Shown: positions 9,079 to 18,758 of the stretch, piece after piece
Position numbering within the stretch: the first letter of the stretch is position 1
Layout: each line of letters opens with the position of its first letter
Assembly: GCF_016756745.1 (NCBI RefSeq)
Contig: NZ_JAESIH010000061.1
Coordinates: forward strand, 1-64,000
Direction of reading: 5' to 3'
Source: Aminivibrio sp.
GTDB taxonomy: Bacteria; Synergistota; Synergistia; Synergistales; Aminobacteriaceae
DNA length: 64,000 nt
Notes under the pieces: model-generated
Seen by the model: only the letters and a program-made list of their open reading frames with translations
Told to the model about the DNA's origin: nothing
Databases searched by the model: none
Made by a program: the position numbers and the translations under genes

Positions 9079-10368
9079 TCAATGGACCATACCCATCAGC
9101 CTGGGAAGGAAAAGGGGTATCTCAGGCACCACGGTGATGAGCAGGAGAACCGCGAGCACCACCAGGATGAAGGGAAAAATTTCCCTGCTCAGCTGCTCGA
9201 TGGTCAGCTTGCTTATGCCGCAGGCAACGAAAAGGCACGCACCCACCGGCGGCGTCATAAGGGCAATGTTCAGCGCCAGCACCATGATGATGCCGAAGTG
9301 AAGAGGGTGGAAGCCGATCTTCACCGCCAGGGGGTGCAGGATGGGACCAAGGATGATGAGTGCCGCCGCGATGTCCATGAACATGCCGATGAAAAGCAGC
9401 AGCACCAGGATCATGCCCATGACCACCCATTTATTGGTGCTCACGCTGAGCATGAGGGCCGCCACTTTCTCGGGAATCTGTTCGATGGTAAGTACCCATC
9501 CGAGAATGGACGCGGCCGCGATGACGAGGAAGACCACGCCCGTAGTGCGGGCCATCTTCATGAATATGGGCCACATGTCCCCAAGGGTCAGGTTCCTGTA
9601 GACGAAAAACCCGAGGACCATGGAGTAGGCTACCGCAACAGCCGCCGCCTCGGTAGGCGTGAAGATGCCCGAAAGTATTCCGCCGAGAATGATGGCGGGC
9701 ATGAGGAGCGCTACGAGAGCCTCCTTGAACGCAAGAGCCATTTCCTTCAGAGTAGCCCTCCGGGATCCTACGGGATATCCTCTCTTCTTTGATATGCGGG
9801 CGGTCAGGAACATGAGCGCCACCGCCACGAGCAGGCCAGGCACTATTCCCGCCAGGAAAAGGCCGGCGATGGAGACTTGCATGAAGGCTCCGTAGATCAC
9901 CATGATGTTCGACGGCGGTATGGTGGGGCCGATGATCGACGACGACGCCGTGACCGCGGCGGAAAAGTCCTTGTCGTACCCTTCGTCCACCATGGCGGGG
10001 ATGAGCATGGATCCGATGGCGGCGGTGTCGCTCACTGCCGCTCCCGTGATTCCGGCGAAGAACACCGAGGCCAGGATATTGGCATGGGCGAGACCGCCCT
10101 GAAGGTGTCCGACGAGGACATTGCTGAACTTCACGAGACGGGAAGTGATGCCCGTCTTGTTCATTATCTCCCCGGCCAGGATGAAGAAGGGCATGGCCAT
10201 GAGGGTAAACATGTCCACCCCGGCGAAATATCGCTGGGGAACGAGCTGGAGCACCGAGGGAAGCTCCATCTTCAGCATTGCGGCGAGGCCGCTGACGCCG
10301 AGCACGAAGCCGATGGGCATGCCCACGGCGATGAGAATCAGAAAGGTGACTGAAATGAACCCGGTCAT
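9079..10368 (-). CDS. dctM: TRAP transporter large permease (DctM)
   Basis: A 429-residue polytopic membrane protein with about 12 hydrophobic segments and the DctM signatures [19 protein letters not shown] and [10 protein letters not shown]. It starts four bases inside the end of the small-permease gene (ATGA overlap). With DctQ and DctP it forms a sodium- or proton-driven importer of an organic acid or amino-acid-like solute. Its position between ygeY and the PLP enzyme suggests that it imports the substrate, or an intermediate, of this pathway. Confidence 0.93.
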   Translation of the reverse strand: MTGFISVTFLILIAVGMPIGFVLGVSGLAAMLKMELPSVLQLVPQRYFAGVDMFTLMAMPFFILAGEIMNKTGITSRLVKFSNVLVGHLQGGLAHANILASVFFAGITGAAVSDTAAIGSMLIPAMVDEGYDKDFSAAVTASSSIIGPTIPPSNIMVIYGAFMQVSIAGLFLAGIVPGLLVAVALMFLTARISKKRGYPVGSRRATLKEMALAFKEALVALLMPAIILGGILSGIFTPTEAAAVAVAYSMVLGFFVYRNLTLGDMWPIFMKMARTTGVVFLVIAAASILGWVLTIEQIPEKVAALMLSVSTNKWVVMGMILVLLLFIGMFMDIAAALIILGPILHPLAVKIGFHPLHFGIIMVLALNIALMTPPVGACLFVACGISKLTIEQLSREIFPFILVVLAVLLLITVVPEIPLFLPRLMGMVH

Positions 10369-10988
10369 CGCGGCTTCGCCTCTTTCAGGGGGACATCGCC
10401 GAAGTCGAGCCCTTCCTCCCGCTTCACGGTGTCGATAATATCCTCAGACATGAGCATTTCGTCGATGTTTTTTCTCCTGACGTCAAGAACCATCTTGCAC
10501 GAAAGCATGATCATGCATAGCAGGGCGCTGACGGGGACCGCCATGAGCCACCATTCCATGGACGTATCGAGGGCCGTGGAGAGCTGCGCCTTTCCTCCCT
10601 CGGCCATCCGGAAGCCGTACCGTGTGAGAACGAGGAGGAAATACATCACCAGGCCGTTCGAGACGAAAATCAGTGTTTTGGCGACCGTCCGTGGTAATTT
10701 TTTTATCGCCATGGTTACCCCCACGTGTTCGTGACGCCAGACGCAGAGCGCCACGGAAAGCAGGGCCATCCAGATCATGAGGTACCGGGACAGCTCCTCT
10801 GACCACCCGAGGGGGTCGCGGACCACGTAGCGGAAGAAGACCCCGAGGAGCACGATGGCGGTCATGAGGATGGAGAGGATGAACACAGGCAGTTCGATCA
10901 TCCTCTCCAGTCCGTTCCCCACTTTCCTTGCGAGGAGAAAAATTCCCCTTTCCTCACTGTTCGCCCCGTCGGGACTGTTCGTAATCAT
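10365..10988 (-). CDS. dctQ: TRAP transporter small permease (DctQ)
   Basis: A 207-residue inner-membrane protein with four hydrophobic segments and the DctQ-type motif GWSEELSRYLMIWMALL in the second one. It overlaps dctM by four bases and lies 35 bases after dctP. The extra hydrophilic C-terminal tail of about 40 residues is longer than in many DctQ proteins. Confidence 0.9.
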   Translation of the reverse strand: MITNSPDGANSEERGIFLLARKVGNGLERMIELPVFILSILMTAIVLLGVFFRYVVRDPLGWSEELSRYLMIWMALLSVALCVWRHEHVGVTMAIKKLPRTVAKTLIFVSNGLVMYFLLVLTRYGFRMAEGGKAQLSTALDTSMEWWLMAVPVSALLCMIMLSCKMVLDVRRKNIDEMLMSEDIIDTVKREEGLDFGDVPLKEAKPR

Positions 10989-11023
10989 AAAACTCCCCGG
11001 GGAGGAAAAGCAGGGCCGGAGCC

Positions 11024-12061
11024 CTACTTTTCCTCCTTCATGGCGGCTTCGACGGCGTCGAGGTACATCCGGGCAAGGGCTACGCCTTCATCCTTGTAGG
11101 TTTCCCGGATGAAGGCAAGGGCGGATTCCCGGCCGATCTTCCGGAATTCCTCGAGAGCCTCGGGGGTGGGAGTGTTGATCTCCATGCCCGCCTCTGCAAG
11201 GGCGGGGAGGCCTCTCTCGGAGGATTCGATGATCCTGTTCAGTCCGCGGCCGGCCACAATGGCCGTCCGCGCGGCGGAGTCCACGATGGACCGTTCCTTC
11301 TCGGTCAGCCCGGCATAAAAGTCCTTGTTCATGACCCAGCAGTAGGAGCTGTAGAGATGGTTGGTGAGGGTGAGATATTTCTGCACTTCGAAGAGCTTCC
11401 CGGTCAGGACGATGGGGATGGGGTTATGCTGGCCGTCCACCACACCCGTCTGGAGGGCGGTGTACACCTCGGCCCATGCCACGGGGGTAGCGGCTGCGCC
11501 GTAGGCCTTCATGAGATTCTGGTGCGAAGGAAGGGTCATGGTGCGCATCTTGAGGCCCTTCATGTCGGCTACTGTTTTGATGGGCCGCCTGCTGTTGGAG
11601 AGCTGGAAGAAACCGCCCGCTTCGCCGTAGCCGAGCACTTTGAAGCCGGCCTTGTTTTCGATTTCGGAGGCGAGATGCCGGCCGAAGGGACCGTCATAGA
11701 CTTTCCAGGCTACATCGTAGTTGGGAATGGCGAAAGGAATGTCCACGGTGCTGTAAAGGGGGTAGAACGCGGCCATGCCGCCGGCGGAGGCGATGTAGCT
11801 CTGAACCACGCCGACCTTGACCTGCTCCATGGTTTCCCGTTCGTTGCCGAGCTGCCCGGCAGGGAAAATGTCCACTTTCAGGGACCCGTTGCTCTCCGCT
11901 TCGACCATGCTCTTGAAGACGGCCGCCATGGCTGCGGTGGCCACTTCGAAGGGCTGCTGGGGGTTCAGATGGGCCAGCTTGATGGTCTTCGGGGCCGCGA
12001 AGGCCGCCGCTGAGGTCGCCACGATACAGATCGCGAGAAACAGTATCCCGAGCTTTTTCAT
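11024..12061 (-). CDS. dctP: TRAP transporter substrate-binding protein (DctP)
   Basis: A 345-residue periplasmic protein with a cleavable signal peptide (cleavage near AAAFA/APK, residue 22). It has the DctP fold: an AHLNPQQP start, the FPAGQLGNERE segment, LKMRTM carrying the arginine that normally salt-bridges a carboxylate ligand, and PVAWAEVYTALQTGVVDGQ. The conserved arginine argues for a carboxylate-containing ligand. It is the first gene of the dctPQM trio. Confidence 0.93.
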   Translation of the reverse strand: MKKLGILFLAICIVATSAAAFAAPKTIKLAHLNPQQPFEVATAAMAAVFKSMVEAESNGSLKVDIFPAGQLGNERETMEQVKVGVVQSYIASAGGMAAFYPLYSTVDIPFAIPNYDVAWKVYDGPFGRHLASEIENKAGFKVLGYGEAGGFFQLSNSRRPIKTVADMKGLKMRTMTLPSHQNLMKAYGAAATPVAWAEVYTALQTGVVDGQHNPIPIVLTGKLFEVQKYLTLTNHLYSSYCWVMNKDFYAGLTEKERSIVDSAARTAIVAGRGLNRIIESSERGLPALAEAGMEINTPTPEALEEFRKIGRESALAFIRETYKDEGVALARMYLDAVEAAMKEEK

Positions 12062-12199
12062 TTTGTTCTCCTCCCTTTGTTTGACAATGAACTCTCCATT
12101 TCATCTCTTCCGCCACGGTGCGCATTGTCCGGCCCCCCGGGCCGTCATGGAACAGGGAACAGGCGTCAAACCACCACACTTTCCTTCCGGCGGGAGAGG

Positions 12200-13675
12200 C
12201 TACAGCAATCCCGTCAGGCGATTGAACTCCTCGATTTTTTCGTCGATTTTGTCCGCCATGGTGTGGATGCCGCCCCAGTACTCCTCGGCGTCATACCACT
12301 GGGCGTTGAGCTCGTCCGAGGTTTTGCCCTGCTGCTCCACCCAGGTATAGTACTTCAGGTTGTGGATCCGTCTTCTCTCGGCATAGGTCAGCTCGAGAAG
12401 ACCGTCGGTGCGCACGCCGAGAACATGGCGGGCGTGGCCTGCGGCCGCGTCCATGTCCGTGTAGGGGCCGTGCTCCTCCTCCATCTCCTTCAACCGGGAA
12501 CCGTACATCTCCATGGAATCGGTGAAGACGGTGAGGATGACGTCTTTCGACGTCAGCTCGTAATACTTCGCCATCTTCACGGCCATGAGAACATTGGCCG
12601 CACCGGAGATGCCCATGAGGGGAAGCCGGTCAATGAATTCATCCGTCAGTCCCAGAGACCGGAGATACTTCTTTCCGGCGGGCTCGTTGCAGAGCCGGAT
12701 GAACCCCATGCAGTCCTCGTCGTCGACGGCCATGACCATGTCGGTGTTCTTCACGTTGTGAACCCAGGGGACATGCTTGTCGCCGATGCCTTCGATCCTG
12801 TGGGCTCCGAAGCCGTTCTCCAGCAGGGTGGGACACTGGAGGGCCTCACCGACGGCCACTTTGCTTCCGGGGAAAATCTCCTTCAGATAGTCTCCGCAGG
12901 CTGTGGTCCCGGCGGACCCTGACGTGACGGCCACGCCGGCATACCTGTCTCCCGGCCTCATAATCTCGCGGAGAACCTCTTCCATGGCGTGTCCCGTCAC
13001 CTCGTAGTGCCAGAGGTGGTTGCCCATTTCGTCAAACTGGTTGAACACGACGATATTGTCCCTGGTCTTCCGAAGCTCCCAGACCTTGTCGTAAATTTCC
13101 TTGACGTTGCTCTCCGTCCCGGGGGTGGCGATGATCTCTCCCGCCACCGTTTCGAGCCAGTCAAAACGCTCGCGGCTCATACCCTCGGGAAGGATGGCGA
13201 TGGATTCGCAGCCCAGGAGCTGGGCGTTGTAGGCCCCGCCCCGGCAGTAGTTCCCGGTGGAGGGCCAGACGGCCTTCTGGCGGAGGGGATCGAACTGCCC
13301 CGTCACCAGGCGGGGGGCCAGGCATCCGAAGCTCGCTCCCACCTTGTGGGCTCCCGTGGGGAACCACTTGCCCACGATGGCGATAATCCGGGCGTCAACC
13401 CCGGTGAGGGCCGGAGGCAGCTCGATGTAGTTCACTCCGCCGAACAGTCCGCCGGATTTCACCGGCTGGTTTTTCCAGGTGATCCTGAAGAGGTTTGCCG
13501 AATCCACGTCCCACAGCCCCGTCTTTTTCAGCTTCTCCTTCACGGAGGCGGGGGTATGGGTCTCAGGATCCTTCATCTGTTTGAACGTGGGGATGACGAT
13601 GTTCCGTTTCCTCGCCACCTCGACGGCGTGCTTCAGTCCTTCTTCATGAATGGTGAGGTCGATTCCGTATTTCAT
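12200..13675 (-). CDS. PLP-dependent fold-type II enzyme of unassigned reaction
   Basis: A 491-residue protein related to the tryptophan-synthase-beta/cysteine-synthase superfamily. K111 in FPTGAHKVGASFG is the likely Schiff-base lysine. STGNYCRGGAYNAQLLG corresponds to the substrate loop, and TSGSAGTTACGD to the phosphate-binding loop. It is longer than YgeX (about 400 residues) and lacks YgeX's sequence signatures, so I do not call it diaminopropionate ammonia-lyase. The start at 13675 (MKYGIDLTIH) has AAAGGAGAG just upstream; a longer frame would overlap glyA. It lies between glyA and the TRAP transporter. A beta-elimination or beta-replacement reaction on an amino acid such as diaminopropionate is possible (inference). 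Confidence 0.75.
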   Translation of the reverse strand: MKYGIDLTIHEEGLKHAVEVARKRNIVIPTFKQMKDPETHTPASVKEKLKKTGLWDVDSANLFRITWKNQPVKSGGLFGGVNYIELPPALTGVDARIIAIVGKWFPTGAHKVGASFGCLAPRLVTGQFDPLRQKAVWPSTGNYCRGGAYNAQLLGCESIAILPEGMSRERFDWLETVAGEIIATPGTESNVKEIYDKVWELRKTRDNIVVFNQFDEMGNHLWHYEVTGHAMEEVLREIMRPGDRYAGVAVTSGSAGTTACGDYLKEIFPGSKVAVGEALQCPTLLENGFGAHRIEGIGDKHVPWVHNVKNTDMVMAVDDEDCMGFIRLCNEPAGKKYLRSLGLTDEFIDRLPLMGISGAANVLMAVKMAKYYELTSKDVILTVFTDSMEMYGSRLKEMEEEHGPYTDMDAAAGHARHVLGVRTDGLLELTYAERRRIHNLKYYTWVEQQGKTSDELNAQWYDAEEYWGGIHTMADKIDEKIEEFNRLTGLL

Positions 13676-13686
13676 GGCGCTCTCCT

Positions 13687-14946
13687 TTATTCCAGTCCCG
13701 GGTACAGGGGGTGATTTCCGCATGCCTCGAGAACTTCGGCGCGGACGACCTCGATCTCTTTCTCGTTCTCCACGTTCCGGATGACCCTGTCGATCCAGCG
13801 GGCGATGAGCTTCATGTCATCTTCGCCGAAGCCGCGGGTAGTGACCGCAGGGGTTCCGATCCGTATGCCGCTGGTGATGAAGGGACTCTGGGTGTCGAAG
13901 GGAACGGCGTTCTTGTTCACCGTAATTCCAGCCCGGTCGAGGGCCGCTTCCGCCGCCTTTCCCGTCACTCCCTTGGTCGTCAGGTTCACGAGGATCAGGT
14001 GGTTGTCCGTTCCTCCGGAGACGAGATGATAGTCAAGGGAGAGAAGTTCCCCGGCGAGGGCCTTCGCGTTGGCCGCCACTTTCTTCTGGTATTCCCTGAA
14101 GGAGGGCTGGAGGGCCTCCTTGAAGGCCACTGCCTTGGCGGCGATGATATGCATGAGGGGACCGCCCTGCATGCCGGGGAAGATGCTCTTGTCGATGACT
14201 TTGGCGTACTCGGCGGTGGTCATGATCATGCCGCCCCTGGGCCCCCTGAGGGTCTTGTGGGTGGTGGACGTAAGGAAATGGCAGTAGGGGACGGGGTCCT
14301 TGTGACATTTCGCCGCTATGAGGCCCGCGATGTGGGCGATGTCGAAGAACAGCAGGGCGCCCACCTTGTCGGCGATGGCCCGGAACTCTTCGGCGTCGAT
14401 CTCCCGGGGATAGGCGGAGGCGCCGCAGACGATCATCTTCGGTTTGTGCTCCACGGCGAGACGCTCCACCTCGGCGAAGTCTATCCTCTCCGTGGTCCTG
14501 TCGACCCCGTAGGGCACTATGTTGTAGAGCTTGCCGGAGAAGTTGACCGGGGATCCGTGGGTAAGGTGCCCTCCGTGGGCGAGGTTCATGGCCAGGACAG
14601 TGTCCCCCGGCTGGAGGACGGAGAAGTAAACGGCCATGTTCGCCTGGGACCCCGAGTGGGGCTGGACATTTACGTGGTCGCAGCCGAAAAGCTCCTTCGC
14701 CCTGTCCCTGGCGAGGTCCTCAGCCCTGTCCACCACGTGGCAGCCGCCGTAATAGCGTGCATGGGGGTACCCTTCGGCGTACTTGTTTGTCATCACCGAC
14801 CCCATGGCGGTGAGGACAGCCCGGGAGACGAAATTTTCCGAGGCAATGAGTTCGATGCCGTTCCTCTGTCTCTCGAGTTCGTCGGAGATAGCGCTGAAAA
14901 TTTCGGGGTCGGTGTCGCGAAGAAATTCCTGGCCTTTTTCTAACAT
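13687..14946 (-). CDS. glyA: Serine hydroxymethyltransferase
   Basis: A 419-residue PLP enzyme interconverting serine and glycine with tetrahydrofolate. Family features: [11 protein letters not shown] near residues 31-41, [15 protein letters not shown] at 54-68, and [13 protein letters not shown] with the PLP lysine at K231. It overlaps the end of the upstream threonine-synthase-like gene by seven bases and is followed 11 bases later by the PLP enzyme, so it is embedded in the catabolic operon. In that setting it would convert glycine or serine intermediates and feed one-carbon units to folate, where fhs also acts. Confidence 0.96.
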   Translation of the reverse strand: MLEKGQEFLRDTDPEIFSAISDELERQRNGIELIASENFVSRAVLTAMGSVMTNKYAEGYPHARYYGGCHVVDRAEDLARDRAKELFGCDHVNVQPHSGSQANMAVYFSVLQPGDTVLAMNLAHGGHLTHGSPVNFSGKLYNIVPYGVDRTTERIDFAEVERLAVEHKPKMIVCGASAYPREIDAEEFRAIADKVGALLFFDIAHIAGLIAAKCHKDPVPYCHFLTSTTHKTLRGPRGGMIMTTAEYAKVIDKSIFPGMQGGPLMHIIAAKAVAFKEALQPSFREYQKKVAANAKALAGELLSLDYHLVSGGTDNHLILVNLTTKGVTGKAAEAALDRAGITVNKNAVPFDTQSPFITSGIRIGTPAVTTRGFGEDDMKLIARWIDRVIRNVENEKEIEVVRAEVLEACGNHPLYPGLE

Positions 14947-16187
14947 GGGAACCCACTCCTTTCAAGTTGTTCAGAGAACCTGCCGATGTCAGGCTCCGAT
15001 ATTATGGGAGATCCGGCGGACTTCCGCGCGCTCTCGATATCCTTCAGACCGTTGCCGGTAATCACTACGGCCACCCGTTCCTTTCTTCCCAGTCGGCCTT
15101 CGCCCGCCATCTTCCTGAATCCCGCGAAGGCTGCCGCCCCGGCGGGTTCCCCGAAGACTCCTGTCTTTCTCGCAAGTTCGGGTATGGCGGATAAAATTTC
15201 GGCGTCCGACACGGCTACCATGTCCCCTCCGGATTCCCGTACCGCCCTCAGGGCTTTTGCCCAGTTCCTGGGCGCACCGACTGAAATGCTGTCCGCAACG
15301 GTATCGGCAGGGCCGAAAACCACCCGCTCTGCACCGGTTTGAAAGGCGTCGAAGATGGGCTTCGCACCCTCGGCCTGGACGCCCGTAATTTTGGGCATCT
15401 CGCTGATGAGCCCCATCTTCATCAGGTCGCTGAATCCCTTGTACAACCCGCCGATACAGCAGCCGTCCCCCACGGAGATGAAAACCCTGTCGGGGGGATT
15501 CCAGCCGCTCTGCTCAGCCATTTCGAGGGCGCAGGTCTTCTTGCCCTCCACGAGGTAGGGGTTGATTGCACAGTTCCGGTTGTACCACCCGTACTTTTCT
15601 ATGGCCGCCGTGGCAAGCCGGAAGGCGTCGGCATAATCCCCCCTGACAAGCACCACCGTCGCCCCGTAGACAAGCAGCTGGGTCACCTTGGCCGCAGGAG
15701 CCTTCTCCGGGACAAAGATAAAGCTCTTCAGTCCCCCCACCGCTGCGAAGCCTGAGAGGGAGCTCGCCGCATTTCCCGTCGAGGCGCACGCCACGGTCCG
15801 CTGCCCGAGCTCAATCGCCCGGGCCACCCCCACGGCGCTCGCCCTGTCTTTGAGGGAGCCGGTAGGATTCCGTCCGTCGTCCTTCACGAAGAACTCCCTG
15901 ACCCCGTACTCCTCCGCAAGAGCGGAACAGTCATAATAGGGAGTCCACCCTACCGAGAGAGAGGGTATGTTCTCCTCCTCTTCAACGGGCAGGATCTCGC
16001 CGTAGCGCCACAGGGAAGAGGTTCTCCCGGCCAGCGCCCCGGCCGTCAATGTCCGGGCGGCTTCTTTGTAGTCATAGAACACATCGAGGGTTCCGTCGAG
16101 CCCGCATTTCGGGCAGGTGTACTCAACCTCCCCCGGCGCGTAGGACGTCCCGCAGAGAACGCACCGCAGCTCCACCGGTTTTCCCAT
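14940..16187 (-). CDS. thrC: Threonine synthase-like PLP enzyme with zinc ribbon
   Basis: A 415-residue fold-type II PLP protein. A zinc-ribbon-like CxxC pair is at C9/C12 and C25/C28, the PLP lysine is K113 in [11 protein letters not shown], and [15 protein letters not shown] plus GDGCCIGG provide substrate and phosphate loops. Length and order of motifs match archaeal-type threonine synthases. It sits between an M20 hydrolase (16 bases upstream) and glyA, with no homoserine kinase or dehydrogenase nearby, so a catabolic or beta-elimination role in the island is as plausible as threonine synthesis. The annotation follows family similarity only. Confidence 0.75.
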   Translation of the reverse strand: MGKPVELRCVLCGTSYAPGEVEYTCPKCGLDGTLDVFYDYKEAARTLTAGALAGRTSSLWRYGEILPVEEEENIPSLSVGWTPYYDCSALAEEYGVREFFVKDDGRNPTGSLKDRASAVGVARAIELGQRTVACASTGNAASSLSGFAAVGGLKSFIFVPEKAPAAKVTQLLVYGATVVLVRGDYADAFRLATAAIEKYGWYNRNCAINPYLVEGKKTCALEMAEQSGWNPPDRVFISVGDGCCIGGLYKGFSDLMKMGLISEMPKITGVQAEGAKPIFDAFQTGAERVVFGPADTVADSISVGAPRNWAKALRAVRESGGDMVAVSDAEILSAIPELARKTGVFGEPAGAAAFAGFRKMAGEGRLGRKERVAVVITGNGLKDIESARKSAGSPIISEPDIGRFSEQLERSGFPC

Positions 16188-16203
16188 CCTGTCTTCCTCC
16201 TTC

Positions 16204-17433
16204 CTAAACCGCTACTCCCGCCGCCGGGGCAAGCACACCGTCCCGCCCGGAAAGAAGCCGGGCGGCCATGGCGTAATATCCGCGGCAGGCCCCCAGGAGT
16301 TCCCGTATTTCGATATATTCGTCCACCCCGTGGACAAGTTCCCTCCGGGAGGGACCGTATATGACCGTCGGCACTTTTCTTTCCACGGCAAAGTGGCATC
16401 CGTTCGTCCCGAATCCCGGTCTGTCGGAGACACGGTGGGGAAGTCCCGCTTCCGCCAGGGCCGCCGAAAGGACCTTCAGAAAGGCCGAATTCTCCGGCAT
16501 GGCCCAGGCCGGAGCGTAGTGGTTTCCCCTGATGGGGGCCCCGGTATAGCACCGGTCCTCCATCACCGGGAAGGAGACCCTTGCCCGGAGTCCCGGAATC
16601 TGCTCCGACGCACGGGCGATGATGGTTCTCAGCTCTCCGGCGGCCCCTTCGAGGGTTTCCCCCCGGAGAAGCCTGCGGTCGAAGAGGGCGGTACATTTTT
16701 CCGGAACGGCGCCTCCGGCTCCCGCAGGAGATGTATAAAGGCTGGTGAGTACAAGGATTCCCTCGCCGAGAAAAGGGTCCCGGGGAGGGGAAAAGTTTTG
16801 TTTCAGATAGGAAAGAAGGGCGTTCATCGTTTCGGCGGCATTGACGCCGTATTCAGGGTGGGAGGAGTGGGCCATTTTACCAAATGTGTCCAGCCGGATT
16901 TCCGCCCTGCCCCGCTGTCCCCGCTCCAGCAGGAGGGAAGACGCCTCCCCTACCAGGACGCAGGTCGGATCCGCCGTGTCGGCGATCGCCCTGGAGGCCA
17001 CGTTCTCGAAGGTTTCCTGGTGTACGGCGGCGGCCACGGAAAGCTGTCCTTTCAGCGAAGGGCCCAGGTCGGACCTGAGAAAGGCGCCCGCCATGATCAT
17101 GGCAGAGAGGGCTCCTTTCTGGTCGGAAGCCGCCCTGCCGAAAATCCTGCCGTCCTCGATGAAGGCACCGTAGGGATACTTCGACCACTCGGCGGCGTCC
17201 CCCACGTCCACGTGATCCATCTGGGAAATGAGGAGAACCCTCTCCCCGGCGCCGGAGAAAATCATGGTACCCACCACGTTGCCGTAGGAATCGGTGGTCA
17301 CCCGGTCATAACCAAGGGCGGTCATGACGTCGGACACGAACCGGGCCACCTCCCCCTCCCTGCCGGAAACGGCGGGGCGGCGGAGGAGTTCCCTGCAGAG
17401 CTGGACGAGATCTTCCTGCCGTTTTATTTCCAC
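16204..17433 (-). CDS. M20-family metallohydrolase, second YgeY-like paralogue
   Basis: A 409-residue M20 peptidase/deacylase: QMDHVDVGD (His and Asp), GRAASDQKGA (bridging Asp), VHQETFENVA (catalytic Glu), VGEASS, and a C-terminal ELVHGVDEYIE (last His). It resembles the YgeY/ArgE/DapE group and is distinct from the ygeY at 7830. It is the first gene of the long minus-strand operon and faces the LysR gene across a 390-base intergenic region that holds a palindrome and repeat R2. It probably trims an acyl, carbamoyl or peptide bond from the imported compound. Confidence 0.85.
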   Translation of the reverse strand: MEIKRQEDLVQLCRELLRRPAVSGREGEVARFVSDVMTALGYDRVTTDSYGNVVGTMIFSGAGERVLLISQMDHVDVGDAAEWSKYPYGAFIEDGRIFGRAASDQKGALSAMIMAGAFLRSDLGPSLKGQLSVAAAVHQETFENVASRAIADTADPTCVLVGEASSLLLERGQRGRAEIRLDTFGKMAHSSHPEYGVNAAETMNALLSYLKQNFSPPRDPFLGEGILVLTSLYTSPAGAGGAVPEKCTALFDRRLLRGETLEGAAGELRTIIARASEQIPGLRARVSFPVMEDRCYTGAPIRGNHYAPAWAMPENSAFLKVLSAALAEAGLPHRVSDRPGFGTNGCHFAVERKVPTVIYGPSRRELVHGVDEYIEIRELLGACRGYYAMAARLLSGRDGVLAPAAGVAV

Positions 17434-17479
17434 GGCTCACCGCTCCCTTCTCTGACAGCAACAAGATACACCAGACAGT

Positions 17480-17510
17480 ATTATTTTCAAGAAAGAAATA
17501 ATGATATAAT
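17480..17510 (+). promoter_or_regulatory. Palindrome and extended -10 promoter between M20 gene and lysR
   Basis: A perfect 7-bp inverted repeat with a 9-base centre (ATTATTT, 17480-17486; AAATAAT, 17496-17502) lies in the AT-rich divergent region, a suitable operator for the neighbouring LysR protein. Immediately after it TGATATAAT (502-510) forms an extended -10 box reading toward lysR. On the other strand TTGAAA and TATCTT with a 16-base spacer overlap the same palindrome and could be the operon promoter. Confidence 0.5.
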
Positions 17511-17539
17511 TCATCAGGATTTCCTATATCAAAATCAGG

Positions 17540-17803
17540 CCTAAATCCGCACCTCAGCGGGGAGCGTCACCGGAACTCGCTTGGGCGGGGGGTGCAGATT
17601 GTCGTTCGTGACAACTGCCCAAGCGAGTCCCGCGGCTCCCTGCGTTCGCCGGCTGCCTGCCTGTGAAACCGACATCCGTGTCGGTTTCTCTCCCCCGGGC
17701 GCCCTCCCCCAGGGGCGGAGCGAGATCTCTCCGCCCCTGGGGAGGGCGAATTCACCTTTTGCCCGGCGACACTCCCTCTGCCTGAAAAATGAGCGGATTG
17801 AGG
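17540..17803 (+). repeat. Long interspersed palindromic repeat, copy R2
   Basis: Begins CCTAAATCCGC and ends GCGGATTGAGG. Three well-formed stems are visible inside. ACTCGCTTGGGC pairs with GCCCAAGCGAGT (12 bp) and encloses a small TTGTC/GACAA hairpin; GAAACCGACA pairs with TGTCGGTTTC; GCCCTCCCC-AGGGGCGGAG pairs with its complement. Subterminal GGGAGCGTCACCGG and CCGGCGACACTCCC are inverted copies. If the extended -10 at 17505 is used, the whole element is the 5' leader of lysR mRNA. It has no coding capacity that I can support. Confidence 0.85.
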
Positions 17804-17822
17804 TCAGGGGAGGCTTATTGAC

Positions 17823-18731
17823 GTGAACCTCCATCAGCTGAGAATATTCTGCGCCGTCGTCGAGGAAGGATCCTTCCGGCAGGCGGCCGGGAAGCTCTTT
17901 CTCTCACAGCCTTCGGTCAGCCAGCACGTGGCCTCCCTGGAAAAGGACCACAGCATCCGCCTCTTCGAACGAAAGGGACGGACCATCTCCCTCACCCCGG
18001 AGGGCAGGGCCCTCTATGCTCTGGCATCCGATCTTCTCCGCCAGGCGGACGAAATCCCCGCACGATTCCGGGACATGCAGGCCCTGCGGTCGGGAAGGCT
18101 TGTGACCGGAGTCTCCCCTTTTGCGGGCTACTACATCCTTCCCCAGGCCCTGGCCGATTTCCGGACCGCCTTTCCCTCAATCTCGGTGTCCGTTTCCTCG
18201 GGAAACACTACGGAAATTCTCTCCGACCTCAGGAGCGGCGAAGTCGAGCTGGTCATCCTCGGGCGGAACTTCCCCTCATCCCGGGAACCGGACCTGACGT
18301 ACCGTGTCCTTGGAGACGACCCTCTTGTGCTGGTTGCCGCGCCATTCCACCCGTGGGCACAGCGGGGCCGGGCCTCCTTTGCTGAGACCGCCGCCGAGAC
18401 GCTCATCAGGTTTGCGGGGGACTGCCCCCTGGGAACCTACGTGGACGAATTTCTTCTCAGGAACAGAATCCGGTTCGGCGGACAGGTGGAGACGGACGAA
18501 ATCGAGATGGCAAAACACCTTGCCCTTCGGGGCGTAGGAGTGGCCATTACCAGCGCTCTCTCGGTCCGGAAGGAGCTGGGCTCGGGAGAACTGACCCCCG
18601 TACTGCTCGAGGGAATGGAGGAACTGTCCTGGGAGATCCAGTGTGTCTATTCCTCCACCAGGGGGCTGTCCTATGCGGGGTGGGAGATGGTGAAGCGGCT
18701 CGAGGAACAGTGCCGCAGCCTGCTCAGGTAA
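17823..18731 (+). CDS. LysR-family transcriptional regulator
   Basis: A 302-residue regulator with an N-terminal winged helix-turn-helix (NLHQLRIFCAVVEEGSFRQAA, SQPSVSQHVASLE) and a periplasmic-binding-like effector domain from about residue 90. It starts with GTG, preceded at nine bases by GGGGAGG. It is the only regulator near the divergent catabolic operon and the natural candidate to control it in response to a pathway metabolite. A long leader containing repeat R2 precedes it. Confidence 0.92.
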   Translation: MNLHQLRIFCAVVEEGSFRQAAGKLFLSQPSVSQHVASLEKDHSIRLFERKGRTISLTPEGRALYALASDLLRQADEIPARFRDMQALRSGRLVTGVSPFAGYYILPQALADFRTAFPSISVSVSSGNTTEILSDLRSGEVELVILGRNFPSSREPDLTYRVLGDDPLVLVAAPFHPWAQRGRASFAETAAETLIRFAGDCPLGTYVDEFLLRNRIRFGGQVETDEIEMAKHLALRGVGVAITSALSVRKELGSGELTPVLLEGMEELSWEIQCVYSSTRGLSYAGWEMVKRLEEQCRSLLR

Positions 18732-18732
18732 A

Positions 18733-18758
18733 GGCGGCCCCGGAGGGCCGCCTTTTTT
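18733..18758 (+). terminator. Terminator after lysR
   Basis: Stem GGCGGCCC (18733-18740) and GGGCCGCC (18745-18752) with loop CGGA is followed by six T. It lies between the convergent lysR and pepF genes. Confidence 0.85.

Noticed and set aside
12200-13675. Calling this gene ygeX because of the yge context
   Set aside because: The protein is about 90 residues longer than YgeX and lacks its characteristic segments; only the fold-type II PLP features are shared.
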